Source: Nemophila menziesii | Taxonomy: Eukaryota > Streptophyta > Magnoliopsida > Boraginales > Hydrophyllaceae | Reading direction: 5' to 3' | Assembly: GCA_029959085.1 (NCBI GenBank) | Contig: JARWIR010000047.1 | Span: 4,340,001-4,404,000 of the forward strand | DNA: 64,000 nt | Part shown: piece by piece, positions 36,135 through 47,798 of the stretch | Position numbering within the stretch: the stretch's first letter is position 1 | Layout: the number at the start of each line of letters is the position of its first letter | The notes under the pieces: model-generated | The model's database searches: none | The model's input: only the letters and a program-made list of their open reading frames with translations | What the model was told of the DNA's origin: nothing | Translations under genes and position numbers: made by a program

Positions 36135-37297
36135 TGATATACTATATGCGTCCTAGAAGGGGGGTTGAATAGGACAATAGAAATTAATCGGCTAATTTTA
36201 TTTCAAGTAAATAAAATTAAAAGCTAATTTGAATCCTATTGTATTAGCAAACTAAATAGTTAAAAACTAGATAATCCTAATAGGCAATAATATCAAACTA
36301 TTCAACTAGGCATTTTATCAAGCATATAGAGTGCGGAAATATAAAGAGTGTAGAGATAGAATACGATACACAACGATGTATAGTGGTTCGGTTTCCCTAC
36401 ATCCACTACCTAAGGAAGCCTCCTTAGGATTTGCAAGATTCTCAACTAATCTTCGTAACTCTTAACCGGGTGAGATACAAACCCTTACAACCACTTCAAA
36501 AACCCTTTGAAGGAAAAACACTTGTGTTATCACCAACACAAGGAACCAAGCATAAACCTATGCTCACACTACTCTCTTAATCTATTACAAGAACTAAGAG
36601 GAAAGGAAAAAGTGTTTAGGGGTGCTTGTTAAAGCTTTGTGACTAAACTCCTAAATGAGTAGATAGAACTAATTAGCTTCACCATGAATATGACTTGAAT
36701 GCTCCTTTGAAACCTCCTTGAATGATAGAATTAATTGCTCTTAAGATTGGTAGATGGAAGGCTTGAGTTGTGTCTTGAATGAACTCCATTTTATAGCTGA
36801 AAAGATGGTCCAACGGTCATAAAGCTTCTCTCTAACGGATCTATTAATCTCCCAACGGATATAAGCTTTGTCCTCTAGTAATAGAGCTGAAATGCCTTCG
36901 TGCGGTGTACCGCGGGTGGGGTCCGGTGCACCGCGTGACTGTTCGACTAACTTTTGAGCTTACTGGTCGGACCATGTGGTGTACCGCATTCCTGCTCCGT
37001 GTAGTGGCCCGGTGTACCGTGACATGGGTCCGGTGTACCGTGCAGATTTTATGAGCTTACTGGTCGGACCATGTAGTGTACCGTGTGACGGGACCGTTAG
37101 CTGCGGTGTACCGCGCGTTTCCTCCGGTGCACCGCGGCACTGTTCTTTTGAATATTTAAGCTAAGTCAAATGAAGTGAGCACAACTAATCTAATGAGGGG
37201 TTTTGGAAAACATCTAAAGTTATATAAAAATGAATTTTAGTTTAAAAGATGATTTGTCGAAAATTAAAACGGGAATAAAAACAAGGTGAGGCTAACA
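36135..37297 (-). repeat. 5' LTR (right in the window), element promoter
   Basis: 1163 bp, with no difference seen from the other LTR. The TATA box on the minus strand is at 36795-36789 and the palindrome cluster at 36900-37140 lies upstream of it, so this copy drives transcription of gag-pol toward lower coordinates. Confidence 0.92.
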
Positions 37298-37302
37298 GTA
37301 TA
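37298..37302. other. target-site duplication GTATA, right
   Basis: Matches 29670-29674. Removing the element plus one copy restores a unit 5 left arm like the other units (ATGACATAAAGTATATATG). Confidence 0.9.
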
Positions 37303-37317
37303 TATGTATATATGAAG

Positions 37318-37430
37318 TATTACGTGAATCCCATGAGCGGACAATAGTTCCCCTCCAAGAATGAGGTCATACATTTCATTGAAACAGACTCTAAGCGTAA
37401 GACAAGAAAAAATCGAAGAACGAATCAAAG
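37318..37430 (+). pseudogene. MBD5/6-like exon 2, unit 5 left arm
   Basis: Follows AAG and begins TATTACGTGAATCCCATGAG. The Gln-Lys-Phe codons are altered (GGACAATAGTTCC gives a stop). It carries the shared left-arm one-base deletion and ends before GTGTGTGC. It is cut off from its exon 1 by the retrotransposon. Confidence 0.65.
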
Positions 37431-37587
37431 GTGTGTGCATATATTTTTTTCTATATGTAAAATCAATTTTAACTTATTTATTTATGTATATTGTGTTAGA
37501 TCCCAATACATGTTGCATCCAACAAAAATATACATAAATAAATAAGTTAAAATTGATTTTGCGTATAAAAATACTATATGCACCCAC

Positions 37588-38480
37588 CTTTGATTCGTTC
37601 TTCGATTTTTTCTTGCTCTTACGCTTAGAGCCTGTTTCAATGAAATGTATGACCTCATTCTTGGAGCGGAACTTTTGTCCGCTCATGGGATCCACGTAAT
37701 ACTTCATATACACATATACACTTTATGTCATTGATAAATAACAGATATGACAAAATTCAAATCATATTTGAACAGCATTTGGAGGCGCAAATAAGTAAAC
37801 ATAAAACATTATGTAAGGCAAATTCAGTTCTAAATATATTAAATCGGTGTAACTCAAAACAATGAAATCTTCTATAAGTAAAGAATCTCTCAAAATTTAA
37901 ATAATGAAACCTGATATAAGCTAAGAGGTTGTCTAATCTTTCTATTAACAAGAATTATAACTTCATTTAATTTCAATTATTTTATCATATATCTAATATA
38001 AAAAAACAACAAATTCAGTTCCACGGAACTTAAATACATAGGACCAGCTGAGAATCAACTGTCCATACTTCTTTAACCTACCAATTGTTCCTTATTACAT
38101 GAAATTTGATAATATTTATTTAATAACATGAAAATATAAACCCCAAAATTAGAAGAATTTTAGTTTTACACACAAAATGACATATAAGTAAGTCCGTTCT
38201 ATTCATTAGAACTTATGAAATCTTACTAAATAAAAAATGTGATATATAAACCAATATCTATCTTATTAAGTCTAAAGCTATAATTGAAAATGAACTTAAA
38301 ATTTACCCAGTCTACGCGTCCAGCAGAGGCCCCATTAGCACGCACTTTGGGTTCACATTTCCAGTCGCTAGGCAACAAATCCGGATGATTTGATATGGAT
38401 CTACAAGATCTCTCAGAAGATTGGATCCCCTCACCCACATCAGATTCATTAGCATGTATTGGGGCAAAGTTCAAATCCAT
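37588..38480 (-). pseudogene. MBD5/6-like fragment, unit 5 right arm (best preserved)
   Basis: Exon 1 (38480-38307) and exon 2 (37701-37588) are both free of stops. Joined across GTAAAT and AAG they would give a domain of about 96 residues: an acidic leader, then LLPSDWKCEPKVRANGASAG, RVDW, YYVDPMSGQKFRSKNEVIHF, IETGSKRKSKKKSK. The KFRSKNEV block is typical of plant MBD5/6. It still lacks any downstream exon, so it is a gene fragment rather than a gene. Whether it is transcribed cannot be judged. Confidence 0.75.
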
Positions 38481-40061
38481 GTCTGGGTGGCGGTAAATGA
38501 TTATTTCTAATTGGGTAGTAGGGTTATGAAGCGGTGTTTAAGGATAAAAGAGATTTATGCTGCTTCGAGAAGGATATATACCGCATCTTAATATGGGTCA
38601 AGCTAATGCCTTACCAAATGAAGGTTCAAACGACTAGGCACATTTCTAGGTGGTGGCCCACTTTCCACCAATAAGCCGCACTTGTAAGGCCCTTAACACC
38701 TAAACGTGTTGTAGGCTTGTTGATGGGCAAATTCCTTGACCACCACCTTCTATTTAACAAATTTTGGTACAAAGAACAATATTTATGAACTTCATAACCT
38801 AAATATTGTAACTTCAGAGAGATAAAAGGGTTTTAAACTTTTTATGAATATTTAAAATTAGTACCCTTCTTTTAGACCTTGTTTAGAAACAAATCCTATA
38901 CTAAGAAGCACATATTAAGAAGTAATGAATAAATGATTTATTGGACACGATAAATGATATAAATGTGTTGTTCCCAGTATATGTATATCTCTTATACATA
39001 TCATCTTGTGTTAGATCCCAATACATGTTGCATCCAACTAAATGAACGCATTAATAATCATTATTTCTCTGAATTAAATTTTAATAGCAATTTAACTAAC
39101 AAAAAACATACTAGGAGCACTTAATTCATCAGAGTGAGAAATCACATAATATTTCACCACTTGGTTCTTTTACATCACACACTTGCTGTTGTTGATAAAC
39201 AAAACTTCAAAATCATGCCAAAAAATCCCAAATTGGGTTAATTCCACAATTTAGGTTTATATTACCAACAAGAAATGATAACTCTATATCTTTTAGGGAC
39301 AAAGACATATATTCTTATCCTAAGGTATAATTTAGCATCATGAATTCTTGCTCCATGTTTTTGGAGTTTATTTTTGGTTTTTTGAAACTTATGGGGCTAA
39401 TTTGGTGGGTGGGTGAGGAAGTGTGTGCTAGGAAAATAATATATTTTTTGGGTTTGATTTGCCTTATTAAAAATTTATAGGTTCAACAATAAAATAGAGG
39501 TGGTATAAATAAAATAATAAGTTCAATGTTTTTTAAGTTTTTGTTAAAACTTATGGGATTAAAATATACTTAACTAATAATAGATTGAACATGATCGGAA
39601 CTATGACCCTCATCTCCAACTCTGTCTCAACCATAACCCTAGTACAGTAGTATACTACCTTCATCGAAAAGTAGACAACCTTAAAACTTTTGGGGTTTAA
39701 AAGTGACTACTTTTTAGTGAAAATATCCTACGATTGTCATGAGTACATATACAGATGGCGGTCTGGTGAGATGAAAAACTTCCCAAATTAGTAGGTTTTC
39801 CACTTATCACTACCAAGCCTCTAATTGGACCTATAGTTTTGATATGGGAAAGAGAGATCAACTCAGCCAGACTAATTTTACTAAGACTCATCAAGTTTTT
39901 AGGTCCCTTTTTCTCTTAACTTGCATACCAATTAGGCAATATTTTCTCTTCATGAAGCAAAGTTCTTTTATGTAGGATAATAGCGATAGATCTAATGATT
40001 ATCTAGGCTCATGCATGGACTCGATTGGCTGGAATAAGATATTAATGAAATTAATCATTAA

Positions 40062-40205
40062 TACTAATGCCCTAACCCTTATATCTCAGCAGGTTTCTTA
40101 GGGTGTATATATATCACCACCAGCACCACCCTTATATCTTAGGGTGTATATATATCACCACCACCACCCTTATATCTCTGCAGGTTTCTTAGGGTATATA
40201 TATTT
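40062..40205. repeat. right terminus of the palindromic element, nested repeats
   Basis: The block CAGGTTTCTTAGGGTGTATATATATCACCACC (shown in two parts: CAGGTTTCTTAGGG and TGTATATATATCACCACC) followed by CCCTTATATCT is present here in two full and one partial versions in a row. The left terminus of each unit has a single copy. The end was therefore extended by small duplications. Confidence 0.7.
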
Positions 40206-40220
40206 CTTTGTTAATTAATC

Positions 40221-41168
40221 ATAGGATTGATATAATTGTAGAAAAGACCATCATCTCCAAAAATCTCAACTCATTTTGAAGTATAATATATGAAACTTTA
40301 TAGAGAATATTATATTCATAACTGCCTTTTTTATGGCATACAATATCTATTAGCGTTATGGACAATTAAGCTTTAACGTCATCGAAGATGACTCTGAAAG
40401 ACAATAGATCGTTACTCATACAATTCTCCGACACACAAAAAGTGTGATAATTGAATAAGCCTTTGACATAAAGGCTCTCATCAATATTCTCGGTTTACTC
40501 ATATACTTACCAAGCACACCGTGCAGTTTTCTTCTTTTTATAGTAAACACACACCCTGGAACTTTTATTATGACAAAAGTCAAAACAATAACAAGATGCA
40601 CATGTATTCTCTGCGAAAGCGCATATGATTTTTTCACACTAGTTGATTACAAACAAGTTCATCAAATAAATCTAAAGTACTTGAATATCCCGTGTAGGAA
40701 GAAGATGTACAAACTTAAAAACTAAGGCCAATAAAATGTGATTTGCAAATCAGATTCACTGGTGTGCTCAACTAACCAGGTAATATTATCAAAATATGCC
40801 TTAGTAACCAGTATACTTTTACAACGAGTATCATAAGAATAACAATATTGTACAATTTCATTACTAAAATTTGGACATCTTTCAATTACAAAATTCTTGA
40901 TAGTAGCAAATATACAGTGATATTCTTGGGGATTGAAATTATCATGATCATCGTTATGAATACTACCAACACTGTAAATATATTGACAATAAAAAAATTA
41001 AACCGCGAGCAAAAGAAAAATTACCAATGAATGATAAGCTAACATATCACCTATAAACAAACAAAATGGTAATAGATAAAAATGTTAAAACTAATAAAAA
41101 TAATATGTTAGCATTATAAATTCAATTTGGTTTAAAAATACCCGCCAAACTGAAATAAGGTACTTAAC
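40221..41168. repeat. unit X, copy 2
   Basis: Same orientation as 3395-4313 and collinear with it, apart from an insertion of about 36 bp near 40470-40508 and scattered changes. On the minus strand a reading frame of about 73 codons (40416-40637) is present but not matched in the other copy. It stands directly right of the palindromic array, marking where the flank of DEK_C copy C resumes. Confidence 0.6.
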
Positions 41169-41804
41169 CTAACATTATAGATTTTATGAGATAAAAATAT
41201 ACTTAATACACTTTGAAGACGTAATTAAAGATTAAGATTAAATCAGAATATATGACATACGAAAAAAAGAAGCATAAACTATTAAAATACTTAATTGAGT
41301 AAAAAAAGATAAACTCCTTACTATATACTACAATATAGGCAATAATATGTATGATCAATAAAATTTTGTTTGAGTAACAATTCAATTGTTAATGTACAAA
41401 ACAATGGTTTCTTATAACACTACATTGATGATTATATTCATAAATCAATTATGTACAAGTTACTAACAAAGCCAGAGTGATATAATACTTGAAAAAAGGA
41501 TTCGAAGGATTTGATCCCTGAAGAATTTTTGTATTAATCATGTAGCTATTGAATTTAAATTTAGAATTTAGATAAAAAAAATCACGCATAATTTAATGAA
41601 GATAATTATATGATCAAAACTCTAGTTTATTCATCATTGTAACTCAAGTGATAAGGAAAAATATGAAGTTCAACAACTATTATTTTATTGAAGTTACTTT
41701 TACCGAATGATATAATAACCAATGATAGAGATATCAAGTTAATTTAAGAAAAAAATTTAAGAGAGTTATGAGTAACTTAACAACTGAATATGAGCAAATT
41801 CCTT
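41169..41804. other. AT-rich spacer, no feature seen
   Basis: No gene, RNA or transposon end is recognised. Short reading frames here have no known motif. Confidence 0.5.
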
Positions 41805-42068
41805 TTTAGGCTACATATGTCAAAATGACTATTTCTAGTCCAAAGATATTCTAAAATATTATTTGGAATATCTTTGACTACACCATCCAAAAATAATTGT
41901 TTTGGCCTAAAATTGGTTATTTTGAAACATTTACATTTAATAGACACACGCAAGTCATATTATAAAATTATTTATTTTTTGATCGGGTTAGTAAAATGGT
42001 ATAAAAATGACCATCGTAAATATATTTGGCCAAAAAATGATCATTTAGAATGTTTGGCCTAGAAAACA
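41805..42068. repeat. MITE-like repeat, second copy
   Basis: Diverged copy of the repeat at 20-262, with the same inverted ends (CTAGTCCAAAGATATTCTAA on the left, TAGAATGTTTGGCCTAGAAA on the right). It stands in the same place relative to DEK_C copy D as the first does to copy A. Confidence 0.5.
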
Positions 42069-43052
42069 TAAAACAAAATCTGTTTATTATGAAACATACC
42101 CATGTTTGAAAAATAATTAAATCCAATATTTGATAATCATACACCAATTATATTAATACACATTCCATATGTTTTAAACATACAAAATAAATAACTAATT
42201 AATCTAGCGACATGTGTTTTTTATAATAATTACTGGATGTGACGTGAATATTGGACCATCCAACGTTGGATGGAAGTTTTAACCCAATGTTTATATCATG
42301 CAGAAACTAATTAGAGGAACTACCTAATTAATTTATTAAGTTCGACCAACCAATATTGGAATTTAGTCTTACCCTGTCTTTAAATACATATAAATGATCA
42401 TTAAAATTAACTTTACTTTTTGATGGACTACCGAGCCCAAATAATAAGGTAGCCCACCAATTGGTATTTTCTTAAGAACAAAACATAAACTCGTTTATTT
42501 AAGACAGAAAAATAAAATATTTTAGTATAAACTACTATATAAAATTTAAAGGTACTATTGAACAAATAAATTAATACTTTCGAAATAAAAATTTTATATT
42601 TATAAATTTTCCAGATCTACCTTCCTCAAATCGAATCCTTCCAGCTTCAGCATTAAGTGAAGGTGTTGAATCCTTCTCTATCTTCGGTGAGATCACTTCC
42701 ATTACCGATAAACATTATATGTATAGTTAAACACTTTATTCAGTTTTATATATTATATGTACCGAATTCTATTTCTTGTAGATATATCCGATTAGATTAA
42801 ATATATAAATATTGAAGTGAAAAAATATAATTTACCTAATAAGATTAATTTTTAAATATGTGAGTATATGTTAATTCAATTTTTGAAATTATTATATACA
42901 TATGCAAGTTTAATTTTTTTTCCTTTATAATTAAAAAATAAATCTAATAAAATACTATTCTAATAATAACTTGATAATTCTCAGATTTAATATTGAAACT
43001 TAATGTATTATTTATTGATAATTTTAATATATATTTTTGTGTTTTTTCACAG

Positions 43053-44038
43053 ATTTATTATAGCATCGAGATTCCTATCAATAATAAACATAATTATCAA
43101 CAAAATAAGGAATTCGATTGTTGATCATGCTATTTCACACAACTATAAACAATTCATAATTGTTTCGTGGTAAGATCTAATTACTGAATTACATTAGATA
43201 GGTTATATTAGTGTTTCGTTTGAAGGGAATATGTATTACTTGATTAAAAGATTGACTATCTAATTATTTTCTTGACTAAAAGCTTGAAGATCTCTTGATT
43301 AATGTGTTAGAGGAGAATTTATCAAGAGAGGGCCTCTCCAAAAATCCTTCTGAAAAAGGTATCATTATGTAAAAATCTGATATAGATTTATATATAATTT
43401 AACATTCTTTGTGAGTTAATTTGATTTTCGGCTGTTTTCAGAGATTAATGAGGTTAAAAAAAGAAAGGAAACATAGAAAGAGCTTGAAGGGATCGATTTA
43501 GGTAATATTGTCTGGAGTTCTCGCAGAAGGACATATGTTTCAACTAGTTATATGGCTCCTCCAAAACCAAAAGCTCGTGCTAAAGAAGAAGATGATGATA
43601 AATATATTATGAAGAATGTGAATGATGATAATGATGAAGAAGATGATGATAACGATGAAGAAGATGAGGATTCTGATAAGGAAGTGCCAAAGGAAAAGGA
43701 AGAAATAAATAAGATACGAAAGAAGAAGAAAAAGAAGAAGAAGCGAAAGAAGAAGAGAAAGAAAAAGATGAAGCTAAAGAGGAAAGAGAAGAAGAAGATG
43801 AAGAGGATGAAAGTGAAAGTGAAAGTGAAAGTCAGGGTGAAGAAGAATATAATGAAGGTATGTTGACAATCTTATTGTAACGAAGGTTTTATGACATTGC
43901 TTATAATCTTATTAAATCACAAAAATCACCTAAAGAATATTTGAACTATGATCATAGATTATTTGTTATAGTACATGACACATGATTTTATATCTTTATT
44001 CTTTGTTGTAGATGATGAAGATGAGGAGGACAGTGACT
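43053..44038 (+). pseudogene. DEK_C-domain gene, copy D, internal deletion
   Basis: Starts with the 117-bp exon-like block (43053-43169). The sequence then jumps at about 43265 from intron 1 to the [20 protein letters not shown] exon (43285-43358), so exons 2 to 6 (about 1.6 kb) are gone. The next exon begins near 43441 (EINEVKKRKET) and reaches EGIDLGNIV. The tail exon (about 43500-43857) contains MAPPKPKARAKEEDDDKYIM and a long GAA/AAG run. One base change in length near 43710 moves this run from the Glu-rich frame (ending ESESESQGEEEYNE) to a poly-Lys frame. The last exon (about 44012-44038) gives DDEDEEDSD and a TAA stop. Confidence 0.65.
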
Positions 44039-44039
44039 A

Positions 44040-45355
44040 ATTTCATAACCGTTTTCTAGCATCCATAACCGTTTTTTGATGATTACTTTAAAATATCATT
44101 CTTAAATTTAAGAATCACTTTTACCATTTGTTACATATATGAATTTATGATTCATTTTTTGTACAAATAAGCTTGAGAAACTATTTTTACCACCCCTATT
44201 AAAAACTTTGACCTTTGTCCAAATCAACGAGGAAACATATCTAATAATTTTATGTTTATTCAATAGGTCTAAAACATCTATGTTTAAATGAATTATCAGT
44301 CCCAAAAACCCAACTAGAATATGCACACTATTTAGGTCTCTAAATTATGCAAAAAATACACTATATATCCCTTACATTATTGTTTTCCGAAGCCCATGAA
44401 AAATTCAAAATGATAAACTCAGAACTTATCCTTTAAATACAAAAATAAAAATTAAATTTTGTTTGTTCTAATAATATGTTTGAATGTTTATATATTCTTA
44501 TCTAATCTTAAAAATAGAAAACTTGAGCAAATAAATTTTATAAAAATAAAACACTTTTCATATTGTTTCTACTCTTTAATAAGTTTTAAGCCGAAATTTT
44601 TGAGATGAGACCTTTATTACGGGCAAAAACTTGAGCTGGAGTACATATCATGAGCTCGTTAGTGGAAAATTTTGGTGTTTTGGTAGGCACATCAGGTAAT
44701 CGGGGCTTCTAGTAGATCTTAAAGGGGTATCGGCATATCACCAAAACATTTCTTCATTAAGATCAAACATTACGGTAAATTCTCTATCTCTTATTTTTTA
44801 AATTTCACAATAAAACAAAAACCCAAGCTTCTTGATTCTTAAATCATGTCAAATCTTCTAGTTGATAATTTCTCACCCAAAATCTCATCAATTTCCTGTG
44901 TATACATATTTCAGATTATATAACTGGAGATAAAGGATTCAACACCATTAGTAAAATAAAGGCAAAAATGCTACAAAGAGCATATCAATTCATAATTTTG
45001 CGTTACTTGATTAAGAGAAAATTAAAATCCACCTATGTATAGTTCATCACACATTAAAATGTATCAAGTAAGATTTAAATATTTATATGATTTAAACATG
45101 AGATCGAAGCTTACATTTTGATAAGTTTTTACCTCAGTTATGCCATCATGCACAATCGAAGCCTACCAACAGTTGTCGTAACCCACCGTCGATCTTTCAA
45201 CATCAATCCACGCTTCAATGTGTATCTATTTAAAATGATATAAATATTACACGAGTCTCACATTAATATATTTCGAAATTTATATTAAATTATGAATTTT
45301 TCACAATCAATTATGATTTTATAAATAAAATTTTGTCCAAGTACCTTCAGGTACG
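44040..45355. other. spacer, no gene seen
   Basis: AT-rich DNA without recognisable coding motifs. A stretch near 44325-44400 (TTTAGGTCTCTAAATTATGC) resembles the intron 1 text of the DEK_C copies (TTTGGTCCCTATATTATGC), suggesting a dispersed repeat. Confidence 0.4.
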
Positions 45356-45360
45356 GGGGA

Positions 45361-45402
45361 TTTCTTAGGGTGTATATATATCACCACCACCACCACCACC
45401 AA
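45361..45402. repeat. isolated copy of the palindromic-element terminus
   Basis: TTTCTTAGGGTGTATATATA followed by TCACCACCACCACCACCACC is identical in content to the right terminus of the palindromic element, but no arm sequence adjoins it on either side. It may be a solo end or a footprint. Confidence 0.55.
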
Positions 45403-45419
45403 TACAAGAGAGGCAACAC

Positions 45420-46060
45420 CGACGATTCAATTATGATGATCCCTTTTTATAGGACAAAATTATTCCCTACTAGCCAATAATATCAACATTTTAATTTAGA
45501 CTACTAACTTAGCATGCGTAGTTCTCATCAGAAACTATGTTGGCTAGCCGAAAGAAGACAAAGAACCAATTGCGCTAACAAAATTCAACATTTCTTCTAA
45601 GATGATAACTTTCTCAACTCAAACCTTGGCCACACGGAGTCATCCAACTAATTATAATCACCTTAGGCGAAACTGAGCTCGAATGACATGGGGATCTCAT
45701 CCAGCTAGACTAGTCAGTCAGGTAGGCGATACAATTGGTACGATACCAGAGAGACTTTAGATGAATGAGATCTCATATACTATGGTAAATCTAGAGATTT
45801 ACTACAGAAGGCCCATCAGAAGATGGAAACTAAACCTATATAACCCAATTCCCTAATTGAAGTCTTCTACAAGTAAAGCTCTACGCTATAAATACATGTA
45901 GGAGGATTTCTAAGAGATATCTTACTTTTACTCTCTGAATCTATGTATTTTTCATCCATCTCTAGATTTCTATATCACTTAGGCCCTCTTTCTACTATCA
46001 CAATATTTACATGTGTGTTGGAGTGTCATTAGTAATATACCTCCTTTTTGGACCTTAGTC
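45420..46060 (+). mobile_element. possible decayed LTR (Ty3/gypsy-like)
   Basis: Contains a TATA box (TATAAATA, 45897-45904) followed by a transcribed-leader-like stretch rich in CTCT and ending near TTGGAGTGTCATTAG, as in many plant gypsy LTRs. No partner LTR, primer site or coding region was found, so this is a weak call. Confidence 0.3.
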
Positions 46061-47279
46061 ATGTTTTTGAATGTACAAGGGATAGATCGAGCATCCAACC
46101 ATCTTGACCATTCCATATTAAACTAACCGAGTCTATTCGATCCTCTTACTCATCTAGCACATAGATTTAAGACTGACATTCCCATATAAATTTATTTTAT
46201 AGGAAAATATTATATTATATTAGCGTCTTTGGTGGGAATTGTATAAACTCATCATGATTTGTATCCCCTTCGTCATAAGGTAGATGTACATACTAGAAGC
46301 CTTACAAAATAATATGATGACCAAAGTCCAAACAAGTGCAACATGAGGCATATATAAGAGAGAAACCTGTTTGAAATTAGTGATTGACCCAATACTTCTA
46401 TGAACGGTTTCGAGTTAAGAGTGAATCATATCACAATATTGGTCAACCTGATAAAATTTTCTACTTATCATGGTTACAAAGAATTGAAAACTCAAATGTT
46501 GGCAGAAAGATTTCTCAAAATTAGCCTATATGTTTTTAATGTGAGAAACTATCTTCTAATCATTGTCACAATTTATGTGAACTATAAATACTCTGAAAAT
46601 TACTTTTAAGATACATCTCTTGAAGAAAACATTATCACTTAGGCATTTTTACTCTTGAAAAAAAGACACACTTCTAGTCTCATATTATTTACTCATATTT
46701 TCTGCCATATTCTTGTTTGTGTTTGAAATTGGATTTCATTCTTACCTAACAAAACTCTTGAAATTTTAAGTTGAACAAACTTCGTGAATAAACGATAATT
46801 ATTTTATTATTATATAAAATATTCATGTTTTGAAATATAGTAAGATCTCTATATCTTGGTTTTGTTAAAAGCGTCACCCGCTTTAAAACAGGACCCCGAT
46901 ATCATGCAAAAAATGTCAACCTAATTCAGAAAAGGGATGTTGGATTCCTATATGTTGGATGATTAAATTGTCAATGGAAAATGGTACACTCGTAGACAAT
47001 GAGTTTCAAAATTTGACAAAAACGGGGTCTTGATTTTGACAAGCCATGTTTTGTTTTTCGTCAACAAAGGGGACTCAACAAATGTTAAGTACCCCTCTCC
47101 ACTCAAGCATTGAGTGCACCTTCTATCATCTTCAACTACTACTACACTCAAGATTTATATTAATCTCTCCCAACACATCTCAAACATTCAATTCATCATT
47201 TTAATTCTCCATTAAAGGATTGATATATTTTTAATTCTACTCTCTCAAGAGAATTTTTTTTCAGTGTCAACACTTAAAG

Positions 47280-47797
47280 CTACATATTACTTAATTTATC
47301 TCTAGATTGTGGGCTTAGTTCCATTAAATCAAGAAAAGAGGGGATTTTATCTCATTGAAGAAGATAATGCTTCCATTTGAAGTGGTTACTTGCGTAGATG
47401 ATTGCGCAAGTGAGTTTATCTCAGAGTGTTTGAGTTCGATTAATGATTTAGTCAAGGAAAATCTCATTTATAATTGGTTTGTATCTCACCTTTAAGAGGT
47501 ATTAAATATTAGTGGAACAAAAGATTCAAAATCCTAAAGGGAAGACCCTAGGTGGATATAGGGTAACCTAACCACTCTAAACAGTTATGTAATCTCTAAC
47601 CCTTCTATTCACTTTATGCTTCATATAATTTTGTATTGATCTAAACCTCTTCTTTATCAATATATGTTTCTCTCTAGCACACAGAGTGTTTCATGTATTG
47701 TCTCAGCTAATTTTCAAACCTATATTATCTTCCAAAATATTTTTAATTAGTAGTAATGTTAATTAGTTCCCTATTAATCCCTACTCTAGGACTTAGA
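47280..47797 (+). mobile_element. decayed copia LTR, 3' portion
   Basis: The stretch GGTGGATATAGGGTAACCTAACCACTC (in parts: GGTGGATATAGGG, AACCTAACCACTC) and the end CCCTACTCTAGGACTTAGAG parallel the R-U5 part of the intact element's LTR on its coding strand. It lies directly before a degenerate primer site and a gag remnant. The left limit is uncertain. Confidence 0.5.
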
Positions 47798-47798
47798 G

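Larger units (their letters stand above)
29675..37297 (-). mobile_element. complete Sirevirus-like Ty1/copia LTR retrotransposon
   Basis: A 7623-bp element with two LTRs of exactly 1163 bp, TG...CA ends, a tRNA-Met type primer binding site, purine tract, and gag and pol reading frames in one frame, all on the minus strand. Domain order gag, protease, integrase, reverse transcriptase, RNase H marks Ty1/copia. Several oligopurine tracts before the 3' LTR, a cluster of CG-containing palindromes in the LTR and a long gag with a CCHC knuckle fit the Sirevirus (SIRE/Maximus) lineage. No envelope-like frame follows pol. I see no difference between the LTRs, so insertion is recent. It sits in the left arm of palindrome unit 5, just before MBD exon 2. 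Confidence 0.92.
7520..38744. repeat. tandem array of five units, each DEK_C fragment plus palindrome
   Basis: The join between a truncated right arm and DEK_C intron 1 occurs at 12300, 16922, 21745 and 26478. Unit lengths are therefore 4780, 4622, 4823 and 4733 bp, and a fifth unit of 12267 bp contains a 7.6-kb retrotransposon. At every join the bases are ACCACCACCTTATAAT. The uninterrupted arm (38740-38751) reads ACCACCACCTTCTATT and the uninterrupted gene (7515-7529) reads TTATAACCTTATAAT, so ACCTT is shared by both parents. The founding event looks like a single microhomology-mediated join followed by unequal crossing-over. Units differ by scattered substitutions and small indels. Confidence 0.85.
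27391..40205. mobile_element. palindromic MBD-carrying element, unit 5 (complete right arm, split by a retrotransposon)
   Basis: Left arm about 27391-29674 plus 37298-37495, loop near 37496-37533, right arm about 37534-40205. Without the retrotransposon the element is about 5.2 kb, nearly all of it inverted repeat, with arms of about 2.5-2.7 kb. This is the only unit whose right arm continues past ACCTT (38745-38749) to the outer terminus. The right terminus carries repeated copies of the TATATATATCACCACCACCA motif. A 28-bp segment and part of the leader near 28835 (left arm) are missing compared with other units. Confidence 0.75.

Noticed and set aside
27391..40205. Assembly artefact as sole explanation of the palindromes
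   Set aside because: Units differ by private indels, arm-specific changes and a retrotransposon with a perfect target duplication, which a duplicated contig would not show. Long-read confirmation would still be the decisive test.
45361..45402. Plain CCA microsatellite
   Set aside because: The match extends about 20 bases outside the CCA run into CTTAGGGTGTATATATA, so it was kept as a terminal motif copy.
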